A DNA stretch of 48,896 bases from Chthoniobacterales bacterium. Its GTDB lineage: Bacteria > Verrucomicrobiota > Verrucomicrobiia > Chthoniobacterales > UBA10450. A program made the position numbers and the translations under genes. Within the stretch, counting starts at the first letter, position 1. Each line of letters begins with the position of its first letter. Below, piece after piece: positions 9,603-17,965 of the stretch. The notes under the pieces were generated by a model. The model was not told the origin of the DNA. It ran no database searches and saw only the letters and a program-made list of their open reading frames with translations. The stretch covers positions 1 through 48,896 of the forward strand of contig JACDGM010000017.1 of assembly GCA_013815325.1 (NCBI GenBank). The letters run 5' to 3'.

Positions 9603-9875
9603 ATGCTTGAATTCGGGTCGTCAGAGGACAAGCCGTTCCTTTACAAGGAAACGACGGAGAAGATTATCGGTGCGGCGTTCGAGGTTCATCGTCAGCTCGG
9701 TTACGGCTTTTTGGAGCGGGTTTACCAACGAGCTCTGCAGGTCGAGTTGTTGCGCAGCGGCGTCTCGGCCGAGATCGAGAGACGGATTCAAGTTCAGTAT
9801 AAGGGAGTCATCGTTGGCGATTACGATGCTGATCTGATTGTCGACGGGGTCTTCTCCGGTGAATCTTACGCCTAA
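9603..9875 (+). pseudogene. Truncated GxxExxY family protein (PDDEXK-type)
   Basis: The 90-aa product matches the N-terminal two thirds of the GxxExxY family (about 120-130 aa, PD-(D/E)XK-like): KETTEKIIGAAFEVHRQLG, then GYGFLERVY with the name-giving G-x-x-E-x-x-Y, then IQVQYKGVIVGDYDADLIVD. The family normally continues with a VIVELKA-like strand holding the catalytic E-x-K, then a helical end. Here it runs instead into GVFSGESYA and stops, the stop being the TAA inside a GCCTAACGA 9-mer. The missing part coincides with the start of malQ (overlap 9859-9875). This looks like a deletion fusing the gene remnant to the malQ upstream region, so it is probably inactive as a nuclease. Confidence 0.75.
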
Positions 9876-11544
9876 CGAAAAGATGGCCGGCGTCCTCACG
9901 CCCCTCTTCGCCCTCCGCACCGAAAATGATCTCGGCATCGGCGACCTCGAGGCTCTTCGGCAATTCATCGAGTGGTCGCGCGGCCTCGGCTTCCGACTCA
10001 TTCAACTGTTACCGATCAACGAAACTGGAGGCGACCATAGCCCCTACAACGCGATCAGCTCGCGCGCGATCGATCCCACCACTCTCCATCTCGCCCCTGG
10101 CTCGCCCGCAGACCTGGCGCAAGACGCTTTCGACGAAGTGACCCTTGCGGTCGATCTGCCGGCTTTGCGCCGGGGCTTTGTTCACTACGAAATTGTGAAG
10201 CCGCTCAAGAAAAAACTCCTCGAGCGCGCCTTCGATTCCTTTCGCCGCCGCCCGCCTAACGAACGCTTTGGCGCCTTCTGTGCCGCCGAAAAGGCCTGGC
10301 TTGACGACTACGCTCTCTTTCGCGTCCTGATGGAGCAAAACGGCGAACGCGAGACGTGGGACGAGTGGCCGCAGCCCAGCATCGCGGCGGCGCGTGCATG
10401 GCTGCACTCGTTAGGCGAAGACGCCCGCAGCGCTTTCGAAGAACGGCGCGAGTTCTTTCGCTACGTCCAATGGGTCGCTCACGAGCAATGGCGCGCGATC
10501 AAGTCGTTCGCCGCAGAGCGCGGCGTGGCGTTGATGGGCGACATTCCGTTTGGCGTCAGCTACTACAGCGCGGACGTCTTCGCGCATCCGGAAAGTTTCG
10601 CCCTCGATTGGTCCGGCGGCGCGCCGCCCGAACCGTACTTCAAGGACGACGCCTTCACCCAGAAATGGGGCCAAAACTGGGGCATCCCGCTTTACCACTG
10701 GAGTGAAATGCGCATGCGCAACTTCGGGTGGTGGCGCCAGCGTGTCCGCGGCGTCAAAGAGATTTTCCATCTCTTCCGCATCGATCACGTCCTCGGGTTC
10801 TACCGCATTTACGCTTTCCCTTGGCGGCCCGCGCGCAACGCCGAAATCCTTCCGCTGAGCTGGGAGGAGATGCTCGCCCGGACCGGCGGCCGCGAGCCGC
10901 AATTCGCGCCGCGCGACGACCGCAGCTCGGAAAACTGCGAGCTGAACCGGCGTGAAGGCGAGGAATATCTGCGCATCGTGCTTGAGGAAGCGGGCGCGAC
11001 GCAGGTCGTCGGTGAGGATCTCGGCACCGTGCCGGATTACGTCCGGCCCAACCTGCACTCGTTAGGCATCGCCGGCTTCAAAATTCCTCAATGGGAATGT
11101 TCTCCCGACCAGCGCTTGATTCCCGGGCGTAACTATGAACGCCTCTCGGTCGCCACCTTTGCGACACATGATCACAAACCCATCCGTGCCCTTTGGGAAG
11201 AGGCGTTCGAGAAAACCTCCGAGACCTCAGAGCAAGCCCGGCAAGATGTCGTGAAGATCGCGGAGTTCGCCGCCTTCTCCGAGCCTAACGAGTCGACTGA
11301 TTTCGCGCGGGACTTTTACCCGGCAATTTTTGACGCCCTCTTTCGCAGCGAATCGTGGATCGCCATCGTCATGATTACCGATCTGCTCGGACGCAAGGAT
11401 CGGTTCAACGTCCCGGGGACAGCGGCCAAATCGAATTGGAGCCGGCGTTTGCATGCCACGGTATCAAAACTCGGCCGCGGCCACGCTCTCCATCGGCAAC
11501 TTCGGATCGTGCGCCAGTTGCTGGAAAAGACGGGACGAATTTAG
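9859..11544 (+). CDS. malQ: 4-alpha-glucanotransferase
   Basis: Amylomaltase (GH77) transfers alpha-1,4-glucan segments in maltodextrin and glycogen turnover in the cytosol. Family features: GVLTPLFALRTENDLGIGD near the N-terminus, LLPINETGGDHSPYNAISS, MGDIPFGVSYYSADVFAHPE, QNWGIPLYHW, the nucleophile-region FRIDHVLGFYR, VVGEDLGTVPDYVR with the acid/base Glu, and FATHDHKPIR. The 561-aa length from the GTG at 9859 fits. The ATG at 9883 (MAGVLTPLF) is an equally good start. The region before it overlaps a truncated GxxExxY gene, so the native promoter may have been replaced. At least four exact 9-mers lie inside the gene in different frames. Together with glgC it points to alpha-glucan storage. 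Confidence 0.95.
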   Translation: MNLTPNEKMAGVLTPLFALRTENDLGIGDLEALRQFIEWSRGLGFRLIQLLPINETGGDHSPYNAISSRAIDPTTLHLAPGSPADLAQDAFDEVTLAVDLPALRRGFVHYEIVKPLKKKLLERAFDSFRRRPPNERFGAFCAAEKAWLDDYALFRVLMEQNGERETWDEWPQPSIAAARAWLHSLGEDARSAFEERREFFRYVQWVAHEQWRAIKSFAAERGVALMGDIPFGVSYYSADVFAHPESFALDWSGGAPPEPYFKDDAFTQKWGQNWGIPLYHWSEMRMRNFGWWRQRVRGVKEIFHLFRIDHVLGFYRIYAFPWRPARNAEILPLSWEEMLARTGGREPQFAPRDDRSSENCELNRREGEEYLRIVLEEAGATQVVGEDLGTVPDYVRPNLHSLGIAGFKIPQWECSPDQRLIPGRNYERLSVATFATHDHKPIRALWEEAFEKTSETSEQARQDVVKIAEFAAFSEPNESTDFARDFYPAIFDALFRSESWIAIVMITDLLGRKDRFNVPGTAAKSNWSRRLHATVSKLGRGHALHRQLRIVRQLLEKTGRI

Positions 11545-11585
11545 CCACCCGTAACGGATGCAAAGCAACGGCCGGACTTTCAAAT

Positions 11586-11667
11586 GAACACCGATTAACA
11601 CAGATGGGAAAGACGCGGGTGGCGCGGTTTCTGAAAATCTGTGTTTCATCTGTGGCCATCTGTGGCT
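11586..11667. repeat. Inverted CACAGATG-type repeat between malQ and mdh
   Basis: The left arm (11586-11608) reads forward as GAACACCGATTAACACAGAT. The right arm (11637-11667) holds CACAGATG units in reverse orientation (CATCTGTG), so the element can fold on itself. It is related to, and partly inverted relative to, the tandem units at 9569-9600, so malQ and the truncated GxxExxY gene sit between facing repeats. Confidence 0.7.
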
Positions 11668-11677
11668 AAAGAAATAC

Positions 11678-12661
11678 ATGAATTCACCCATCAAAGTTGC
11701 CGTCACCGGCGCGGCCGGCCAGATCGGTTACTCGCTCCTCTTTCGCATCGCCTCGGGATCCATGTTTGGGCCGGAACAGCCGATCCATTTGTCGCTCCTC
11801 GAAATTCCGCCCGCGCTCGGCACCCTCGAAGGCGTGGTTATGGAACTTCACGATTGCGCTTTCCCGCTCCTCAAAGGCATCACCCCGACCGCTGATCTCG
11901 ACGAAGGATTTCGCGACGTGAACTGGGCGCTTCTCGTCGGCAGCATCCCGCGCAAGGCCGGGATGGAGCGCGGCGACTTGTTAGGCATCAACGGCAAAAT
12001 TTTCATCGGGCAAGGGCAGGCGATCGAGAAAAACGCCGCGCCCGATGTGCGCGTGCTCGTCGTCGGCAACCCCTGCAACACCAATTGCCTGATCGCGATG
12101 AACAACGCTAAATCGATCCCGCGCGAGCGGTGGTTTGCCATGACTCGCCTCGACGAAAACCGTGCCAAAGCCCAACTCGCGCAAAAGGCGGGCGTCGAAG
12201 TCACCGGCGTCACGAACATGACGATTTGGGGCAATCATTCTGCGACGCAATATCCCGATTTCTACAACGCGAAGATCAACGGCAAGGCGGCTGACCAGGT
12301 GATCGGTGACGAGAACTGGCTGAAGCAAACCTTCATTCCCGCGGTGCAACAGCGCGGCGCCGCGATCATCAAGGCTCGCGGTCTTTCCTCGGCCGCTTCG
12401 GCCGCGAGCGCGGTCGTCGACACCGTCCGCAGCCTAACGAACGAAACCGCCGGGGACGATTGGTTCAGCGTCGCCCTCTGCTCCGATGGCAGTTACGGCG
12501 TGGAGAAAGATTTGATCAGCTCTTTCCCCGTCCGCTCGACCGGCGACCGCTGCGAAATCGTGCAAGCCCTTCCGATCAATGACTTCAGCCGTTCAAAACT
12601 CGACGCTTCCGTTGCGGAACTCAAAGAAGAGAAATTACTCGTGGGCGAGTTGATAGGCTGA
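11678..12661 (+). CDS. mdh: Malate dehydrogenase
   Basis: NAD-dependent malate dehydrogenase interconverts malate and oxaloacetate in the TCA cycle. The 327-aa product has the glycine-rich nucleotide fold [12 protein letters not shown] (residues 9-20), [15 protein letters not shown] (substrate loop), [25 protein letters not shown] and the catalytic-His region [14 protein letters not shown]. These features and the length place it in the MDH type 2 subfamily, resembling cytosolic eukaryotic and some bacterial enzymes. The start ATG follows the CACAGATG repeat closely. It stands alone; downstream genes run the other way. Confidence 0.97.
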   Translation: MNSPIKVAVTGAAGQIGYSLLFRIASGSMFGPEQPIHLSLLEIPPALGTLEGVVMELHDCAFPLLKGITPTADLDEGFRDVNWALLVGSIPRKAGMERGDLLGINGKIFIGQGQAIEKNAAPDVRVLVVGNPCNTNCLIAMNNAKSIPRERWFAMTRLDENRAKAQLAQKAGVEVTGVTNMTIWGNHSATQYPDFYNAKINGKAADQVIGDENWLKQTFIPAVQQRGAAIIKARGLSSAASAASAVVDTVRSLTNETAGDDWFSVALCSDGSYGVEKDLISSFPVRSTGDRCEIVQALPINDFSRSKLDASVAELKEEKLLVGELIG

Positions 12662-12720
12662 ACCGACGCGCCAGCCGCAAAGTAAGGGAGTCACTGGTGA
12701 CAGACCTGATTCGTCTAACC

Positions 12721-13449
12721 TTAGATCTTGGTGACAGAGATCGCCACTGAGGCAGGGAACGTTAAACTCGTTAGGCTCACTTCCTGGAATCCCGCTTCGA
12801 AAATCTCGCACCAAAAATCGGCTCCATACTCCGTTTGCACGGCGTAATCCGCGCGCGGGGAGCCGGGTTTTCCGTGATAGCTCGCCGGCAGACCACGCCG
12901 GCTGCGACTCATTCGGCCGACGACAATCGGCACGGTATAAAAGAGGCGGCCGCCTGGCTTCAAAACACGCTGGGACTCCTTCAAGGCTGCCCTTGAATTA
13001 GGAACGTGCTCCAGGGTGTCGGAGTGAATGATCACGTCGATCGAAGAGTCGTCGAAACTCATTTGTTGAAGATCCAGCTGAGGAAAACAGTGCAGCTGGT
13101 ATCGAGGGAGAAGCTCGAGGTAGTGGGAAAGCGTTCCGGCTGGATTCACCTCAATCACGTGGAGGGCGCGAATTCTCGGATCGGTGCGGCAGAAGTCCTC
13201 AAGATTCCCATTAAAGCCGAATGCTCGCGTGATCGCCGCCGCCAGAGTCATGCAGCGTAAGTTGTTTTTGCAGTTCGCACAGCGAAATCCTTGTTGCAAA
13301 TCGATGTAATCGGCTTCGCCCGCGCCCAGATCCCACTCCTCTACGAGCTGCGGCCACAATATTTTTTGGAAGCTGAATTCGCGACGGCCGCAGGCCGGAC
13401 AAAGTTCCAAGAGAGAGGGCTGCGAAGACTCGGCCATCTCGTTCAACAC
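12721..13449 (-). CDS. SAM-dependent class I methyltransferase with N-terminal zinc-ribbon-like motif
   Basis: A 242-aa protein with two N-terminal Cys pairs (CPAC at about 17-20 and CANC at about 57-60), probably a small zinc-binding knob. A methyltransferase-like domain follows with IEVNPAGTLSHYL, SFDDSSIDVIIHSDTLEHVPN and LKPGGRLFYTVPI. The SAM-binding first motif is divergent (no clear GxGxG). Such proteins often sit in glycan or surface-polymer modification clusters. Its ATG overlaps the end of the decayed TylF-type gene upstream by a few bases, so the two were once an operon. The substrate is unknown. Confidence 0.82.
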   Translation of the reverse strand: MLNEMAESSQPSLLELCPACGRREFSFQKILWPQLVEEWDLGAGEADYIDLQQGFRCANCKNNLRCMTLAAAITRAFGFNGNLEDFCRTDPRIRALHVIEVNPAGTLSHYLELLPRYQLHCFPQLDLQQMSFDDSSIDVIIHSDTLEHVPNSRAALKESQRVLKPGGRLFYTVPIVVGRMSRSRRGLPASYHGKPGSPRADYAVQTEYGADFWCEIFEAGFQEVSLTSLTFPASVAISVTKI

Positions 13450-13903
13450 GGATGCGCTGGTTTTAGCAGGAGACCCTGCCCAGTCGGAAGCGAAAGACTC
13501 TTATTAGCTCTAGCCTCAGCGAATCGATCCATCGCCACCTTCTGGGCGCGATAAGCGCGATAGGCATAGTCATCGAGTAATAGCGCACCCGGCACCAGGC
13601 GTTCCCAGAAAAACTTAGCGGCTGCTACTTCCGGCGTCGAACAGTTCATGTCGAGATGCAGGTACGATATCTTCTCGGCCCAAACTTGCGGCAAGCTTTC
13701 CGAATTGTTTCCTCAACCAGTGAAAGGTTTTTCCAGTCGGAAAAGTTTGCCCCGACCTCGTCGCTTCCATTGGTGTAGAAACCGTTCGCGAGATTGGTGC
13801 GGTTCTTTTCCAGTCCTCGGGGGAAATGAAGCGCTCGCCCAATCGGGGCTTTTTTAGCTCCGCCATCATGTCTTATCTCGACTGGGACAGTCTCGGGAAG
13901 CAT
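13443..13903 (-). pseudogene. Decayed TylF/MycF-type O-methyltransferase remnant
   Basis: The C-terminal segment ISYLHLDMNCSTPEVAAAKF...LLLDDYAYRAYRAQKVAMD...SLSLPTGQG is the unmistakable end of the TylF/macrocin O-methyltransferase family. It includes the acidic metal-binding residues in LDMNC and LLDDY. The preceding stretch RTNLANGFYTNGSDEVGANF...LSLVEETIRK continues the family pattern in another reading frame, so a frameshift lies near 13690. An additional shift near 13840 is possible. The N-terminal SAM-binding half is missing, since the family is about 250 aa. The gene is dead or was damaged in assembly. It overlaps the methyltransferase start downstream and follows the sulfatase-methyltransferase gene on the same strand. 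Confidence 0.75.
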
Positions 13904-13991
13904 TTCTACCTGAATTCATGGTTATGCACTAATCTCAACCCGTCCTGATCGTAATCGTTGCCATCTCCACTTTCGGCTTCGCCCTCCTCGC

Positions 13992-16244
13992 TCATGCCTT
14001 GTCAGTGAGGCTCTCCATTCTCGTGTTCCAGGTGAGTGGTTTGTCCCGGAACCAAAGCGTATCAAACTGGGGCGGGGCGAAGAGTGCCCATGTCTGCCGC
14101 GGGTGCCGCCAATCCAGGACCTCAAAGCGCAAGCCAGCTCCTGACGCCAGACGTTCGAGAGTATCGGGTTTGTAGGTGACGCAACCGGGGTAAGTCCAAC
14201 CTGCCTTTGTGCTGTCCTTATCCCCGGAAAAAAATGTCGCCACCAACGCACCGGTCGATGCAAGCTTTTTTGCGATGGCCCCTAGCCAGGCTGCGATCAA
14301 GTCCAATCCACAGTGACTAAAGATTGATTGCGCGATCGCAAAATCGAAAACGTTACTCACCTCTTGCAGCCTCAGCGGCGAATCGGTGAAGAGGAATCGC
14401 GGTCGCTTGATCCGCAAGAGAGTCTCGCCAATTTCGTTGCGGATACCATCCTGCACGAGCCATTCGTTAGGTTCAAGGCCGAAGTATTTTCCCCGGTTCA
14501 GATAAGGTATCAGCACTCTTCCCACGCGGAGCGAGCCACATCCCAAGTCAAGGAGTGAGTGGTTCTGCCGGAGACCCAAGGTCGTGAGAAGATTAAAGGT
14601 CATCGCGGCAACCAGATCGTAACGGTCGGGCGGACCCACAAATGCCCGGTAGTGAGAATCGCCCGGGCTCAATCCCATTCCAAGAGACTCGATCGGCTCG
14701 ACAGACAGAGCTGAGTGGTAAGTCTCGCGAGGCGCGGGTTTCAACACATGGTGAGGCTCCTCCGGAAAACCTTGTACCCCGCGAGATTGATCAAACTGAT
14801 AAATCCTTTTCCGGGGTCTCTCATGGTAAGGGAATGAACGCAAATCGTCGCCTTCCAAGGCATCGCTCGCGCCAATGACCCCGCATCGCGCGACCGCCAC
14901 GGCATAAAGGCTCCTTCTGATGTCGGACCTATCGGCCGCGCAATTCTTGAGTTCGTTAGGATCGGTCTGCAGATCAAAGAGCTGCTCTCGCCGGCCATTC
15001 GCCATGAAGATGTATTTCCATTCATCCTCCACGACCATCACTTTGAAAAACTCTGAACCGGGCGGTTCCGCCATTCCCACCAGACAAGGGCGCGGCGAGG
15101 CTTCGCCTCGTGTGAGTCCTAACACATCTACTCCGTCGCGAAGTTCGCCAGCCCCTCCGGCACGAGTGGCGATTCCAAAGAGATCGGCCAGGCTAACCAG
15201 TTCGCTTCGTCGTGCATTCGTCGGCAGTTGGGCCGGCCAGCTAAGAAGAAACGGAATGCGACATGATCCTTCGAAAAAATTCTGCTTTTGCCAGCCGTGA
15301 TGGTCACCCAGAAGATCTCCATGATCGGAGAAAAAACAGATTAAGGTATTCTCGGCACCGGCGCTGGCTTCGACGCCATCGAGTATTCTTCCGAGGCAGG
15401 AATCTATATAGGAGATCTCGCCGTAGTATCGAGCTTTCACGATTCGCGCCAAAGAGGCGTTAATTGCGTCTGCCCAAATCGCGTAGCGCATGTATGGAAT
15501 CTCTTCATCAAGGTTATCCTGCTCGACCTCCCCCAGAACTGGATCCGGCATGCGGTCTGGATCGTACATCCGATTAAAGGGGATGGGAGGCGCGAGCGGC
15601 GGATGCGGCCCGATGAAAGAAACAAAACCAAAGTAGGGGCGGCCGTCTTCACGGTTGCCGATCTGCTCGATCGCGCGATCCGCCGCCCATGACTCAACTC
15701 CAAGTTCTGCCGGTAAGGGACTTCTTTGCGGCATGTAATACATCTCCGTCCGCTCTCCCAAGAGTTGCTCAACGAAATTAAACTCCGGATGTTCCCGCCC
15801 GAGCCATGCGGCGTAACCGTCTCCCTGGCGCGTCATATAGTTATAGGTCTCCTCGCTGCGTAAGAATGTTTCGTAGCCAAGATCTTCATCCCAGGGAGCA
15901 GTGTGAAATTTTCCAATGCCAAATGTTCTATACCCCAGGCCGGACATCACGCGGCCCAGATACGGACCGCAGCGTTCCTCCATTTGCGTCGCCTGGCCGG
16001 CAACCGGTTTCGGTCGGGTGTTACTAAAGACACGCGTCGTCGGCGGCTCACAACCCGTTCGAATTGTGTAGCGAGCGGCCACACACACCGGGCAACTCGC
16101 GTAGGCGCGAGAGAAGGTCAGGCCACGCCTTACCAGCCGATCCAGATTTGGCGTGTAAACATGGGGATTCCCGAGCGCGGCGATCGTATCGAACCGCTGC
16201 TGGTCGGTCATGATAAACAGGATGTTGGGCCGGACCGCAGGCAT
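13992..16244 (-). CDS. Sulfatase fused to a SAM-dependent methyltransferase
   Basis: A 750-aa two-domain protein. Residues 1 to about 480 form an alkaline-phosphatase-superfamily sulfatase: RPNILFIMTDQQRFD with metal ligands near residue 14, and SCPVCVAAR with Cys54 in a C-x-A-x-R formylglycine motif. KFHTAPW, FISFIGPH-type and FFSDHGDLLGDHHGW motifs follow, then EQLFDLQTDPNELKNCA. Residues from about 500 form a class I methyltransferase with LSPGDSHYRAFVGPP, LLDLGCGSLRVGR (SAM motif I) and FDFAIAQSIFSH. No stop or shift separates them. No signal peptide is visible, so it may act in the cytosol. Sulfate-ester hydrolysis is the family reaction; what the fused domain methylates is unknown. It belongs with the methyltransferase genes downstream, probably a glycan-modifying set. 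Confidence 0.88.
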   Translation of the reverse strand: MPAVRPNILFIMTDQQRFDTIAALGNPHVYTPNLDRLVRRGLTFSRAYASCPVCVAARYTIRTGCEPPTTRVFSNTRPKPVAGQATQMEERCGPYLGRVMSGLGYRTFGIGKFHTAPWDEDLGYETFLRSEETYNYMTRQGDGYAAWLGREHPEFNFVEQLLGERTEMYYMPQRSPLPAELGVESWAADRAIEQIGNREDGRPYFGFVSFIGPHPPLAPPIPFNRMYDPDRMPDPVLGEVEQDNLDEEIPYMRYAIWADAINASLARIVKARYYGEISYIDSCLGRILDGVEASAGAENTLICFFSDHGDLLGDHHGWQKQNFFEGSCRIPFLLSWPAQLPTNARRSELVSLADLFGIATRAGGAGELRDGVDVLGLTRGEASPRPCLVGMAEPPGSEFFKVMVVEDEWKYIFMANGRREQLFDLQTDPNELKNCAADRSDIRRSLYAVAVARCGVIGASDALEGDDLRSFPYHERPRKRIYQFDQSRGVQGFPEEPHHVLKPAPRETYHSALSVEPIESLGMGLSPGDSHYRAFVGPPDRYDLVAAMTFNLLTTLGLRQNHSLLDLGCGSLRVGRVLIPYLNRGKYFGLEPNEWLVQDGIRNEIGETLLRIKRPRFLFTDSPLRLQEVSNVFDFAIAQSIFSHCGLDLIAAWLGAIAKKLASTGALVATFFSGDKDSTKAGWTYPGCVTYKPDTLERLASGAGLRFEVLDWRHPRQTWALFAPPQFDTLWFRDKPLTWNTRMESLTDKA

Positions 16245-16260
16245 GTCTTAGGCGACCAGG

Positions 16261-17169
16261 CTAACGCCCGCCTCTTTCTCCGGCGAGTTCTTCATTCGTT
16301 AGGCGACGGAACGCTTCGCGATATTTGCCGGAAGTCTTTTCGATCACTTCACGGGGCAGCCCTGGCCCGGGCGATGTCTTGTCCCAGTCGAGCGTCTCAA
16401 GATAGTCGCGCACGAATTGCTTGTCGTAGCTCTTCGGGCTGCGGCCGGGAGCGTAAGTATCATCCGGCCAGAAGCGGGAGGAATCGGGAGTGAGGCATTC
16501 GTCGATCAGGAGCAAGTCTCGACCAGCGATGCCGAATTCGAATTTTGTATCCGCGACAATAATCCCGCAGCTGGCCGCGTGTTCCTTGCCAGCGCGATAA
16601 ATTTGCAGGCTCAACTCCCGCACCCGCTCCGCAACGTCCGCACCGATCATCTCCCAGCATTGCGTCCAATCGATGTTCAGGTCGTGCCCGGCATCATTCT
16701 TGGTTGATGGAGTGAAGATCGGCTCGGGCAGCTCGGAGGCGAGTTGGAGACCGGGTGGAAGTTTGTGCCCGCAGACTTCGCCCGTCGCCTGGTAATCTTT
16801 CCAGCCCGAGCCGGCCAGATAGCCGCGCACGACGCATTCGACCGGCAGCGGTTTGGTTTTGCGCACGATCATCGAGCGGCCGGCGAGCTGTTCACGAAAT
16901 GATTGCAGTTGCTCCGGAAATTTTTCGAACTCCGCGGTGATGAAATGATTGGGCGTAGATCGAAATCGCTGGAACCAGAAAGCAGAGATTTGATTGAGAA
17001 CCGCACCTTTATCCGGAATCGGGTCGGGCAGGATGACGTCGAAAGCCGAAAGGCGATCGGTCGCCACGAAGAGCAGGGTTTCGCCGAGATCGAAAACTTC
17101 GCGCACCTTGCCGCTGCGCAATTTCGTTAGGCCGGGAAGATCGAGCGAGACGAGGGTTTCGTTAGGCAT
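16261..17169 (-). CDS. purC: Phosphoribosylaminoimidazole-succinocarboxamide synthase (SAICAR synthetase)
   Basis: This enzyme joins CAIR and aspartate with ATP in purine biosynthesis. The 302-aa product shows LRSGKVREVFDLGETLLFVATDRLSAFDV near the N-terminus, KTKPLPVECVVRGYLAGSGW, STKNDAGHD and IIVADTKFEFG, all typical of the long SAICAR synthetase form. I chose the ATG at 17169 (MPNETLVSLDL). The frame stays open upstream but carries no family features. The start codon is directly followed by CCTAACGAA, so a copy of the window-wide 9-mer overlaps the initiation site; a second copy lies 35 bases inside the gene. The gene ends 16 bases before the sulfatase-fusion start on the same strand, so coupling is possible though the functions are unrelated. 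Confidence 0.97.
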   Translation of the reverse strand: MPNETLVSLDLPGLTKLRSGKVREVFDLGETLLFVATDRLSAFDVILPDPIPDKGAVLNQISAFWFQRFRSTPNHFITAEFEKFPEQLQSFREQLAGRSMIVRKTKPLPVECVVRGYLAGSGWKDYQATGEVCGHKLPPGLQLASELPEPIFTPSTKNDAGHDLNIDWTQCWEMIGADVAERVRELSLQIYRAGKEHAASCGIIVADTKFEFGIAGRDLLLIDECLTPDSSRFWPDDTYAPGRSPKSYDKQFVRDYLETLDWDKTSPGPGLPREVIEKTSGKYREAFRRLTNEELAGERGGR

Positions 17170-17218
17170 ACGTCGCGGAATGCTCGCAAGATAAACGCGA
17201 ATATGCGCGTGTCGCCAC

Positions 17219-17932
17219 TCAGAGCTCGATGATGCGAAACGGCCTGCCTGCCTTTTGCAACAAGGGCAGCGAGACGTTGTAAACCGGAATGCCGCTGCTC
17301 GTTGCGCCCTCACTCGCCCCGTTGTGGGCGTGACCGTGGAAAACGGCGTTGACTCGAAACCCATTGATCGGTTCTTCCAGCCGGCTCGATCCCATGAAAG
17401 GAAAAATTTCCGGGTCTTCGCCCACGACGGTGGCGCGGATGGGCGAATAATGCAGCACCGCGAGCCGCCGCTCGGTCTGCAATCTGCCTAACGCCTGCTC
17501 GAGCCGCACGGCCTGGTCGAGCGCTTCCTGTACGAACTGCTTGATGAGCGGTTCGCCCCAGGCGTTCAACATTCGTCGGCCGAAGCCGCCGCCGAAGCCG
17601 CAGACGCCGGCAAAACCGACGCCGCCAATCTCGATCGCTTCGCCATCGAGCATTGTTACGCCGGCGTTCTCCAGAACTTTCCGCACCAGTTCCGGCTGGC
17701 CCGATTCGAAATCGTGATTCCCGAGCACGCCGATCATCGGCACGCGCACGGCCGAACGCAGGTCGGCGACCAACTCGGCGGCTTCTTCCGCGAGGCCGTA
17801 ATCGGTCAGGTCGCCGCAGAGCAGGAGGACGTCCACCTGCTCGGAGATTTCGCCGATACCATCATGCAACGCGCCGCGCGAATGTTTTCCGTAGTGGAGA
17901 TCGGCGACCGCGGCGATCCGAAGTTTTGCCAT
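17219..17932 (-). CDS. Calcineurin-like metallophosphoesterase
   Basis: A 237-aa metallophosphoesterase with the metal-binding motif series ADLHYGKH (D-x-H, residues 10-12), LLLCGDLTDYG (GDxxD), GVLGNHDFE (GNHD/E) and VFHGHAHNG (GHxH), plus AVLHYSP. These give a dinuclear metal centre for phosphoester hydrolysis. No signal peptide, so cytosolic. The substrate cannot be read from sequence; relatives include icc-type cyclic-nucleotide and other phosphodiesterases. It is divergent from the nucleotidyltransferase gene at 17966. Confidence 0.88.
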   Translation of the reverse strand: MAKLRIAAVADLHYGKHSRGALHDGIGEISEQVDVLLLCGDLTDYGLAEEAAELVADLRSAVRVPMIGVLGNHDFESGQPELVRKVLENAGVTMLDGEAIEIGGVGFAGVCGFGGGFGRRMLNAWGEPLIKQFVQEALDQAVRLEQALGRLQTERRLAVLHYSPIRATVVGEDPEIFPFMGSSRLEEPINGFRVNAVFHGHAHNGASEGATSSGIPVYNVSLPLLQKAGRPFRIIEL

Positions 17933-17965
17933 CTCAAATAGAAACGGCTGGTTCAGGCGGATCGG

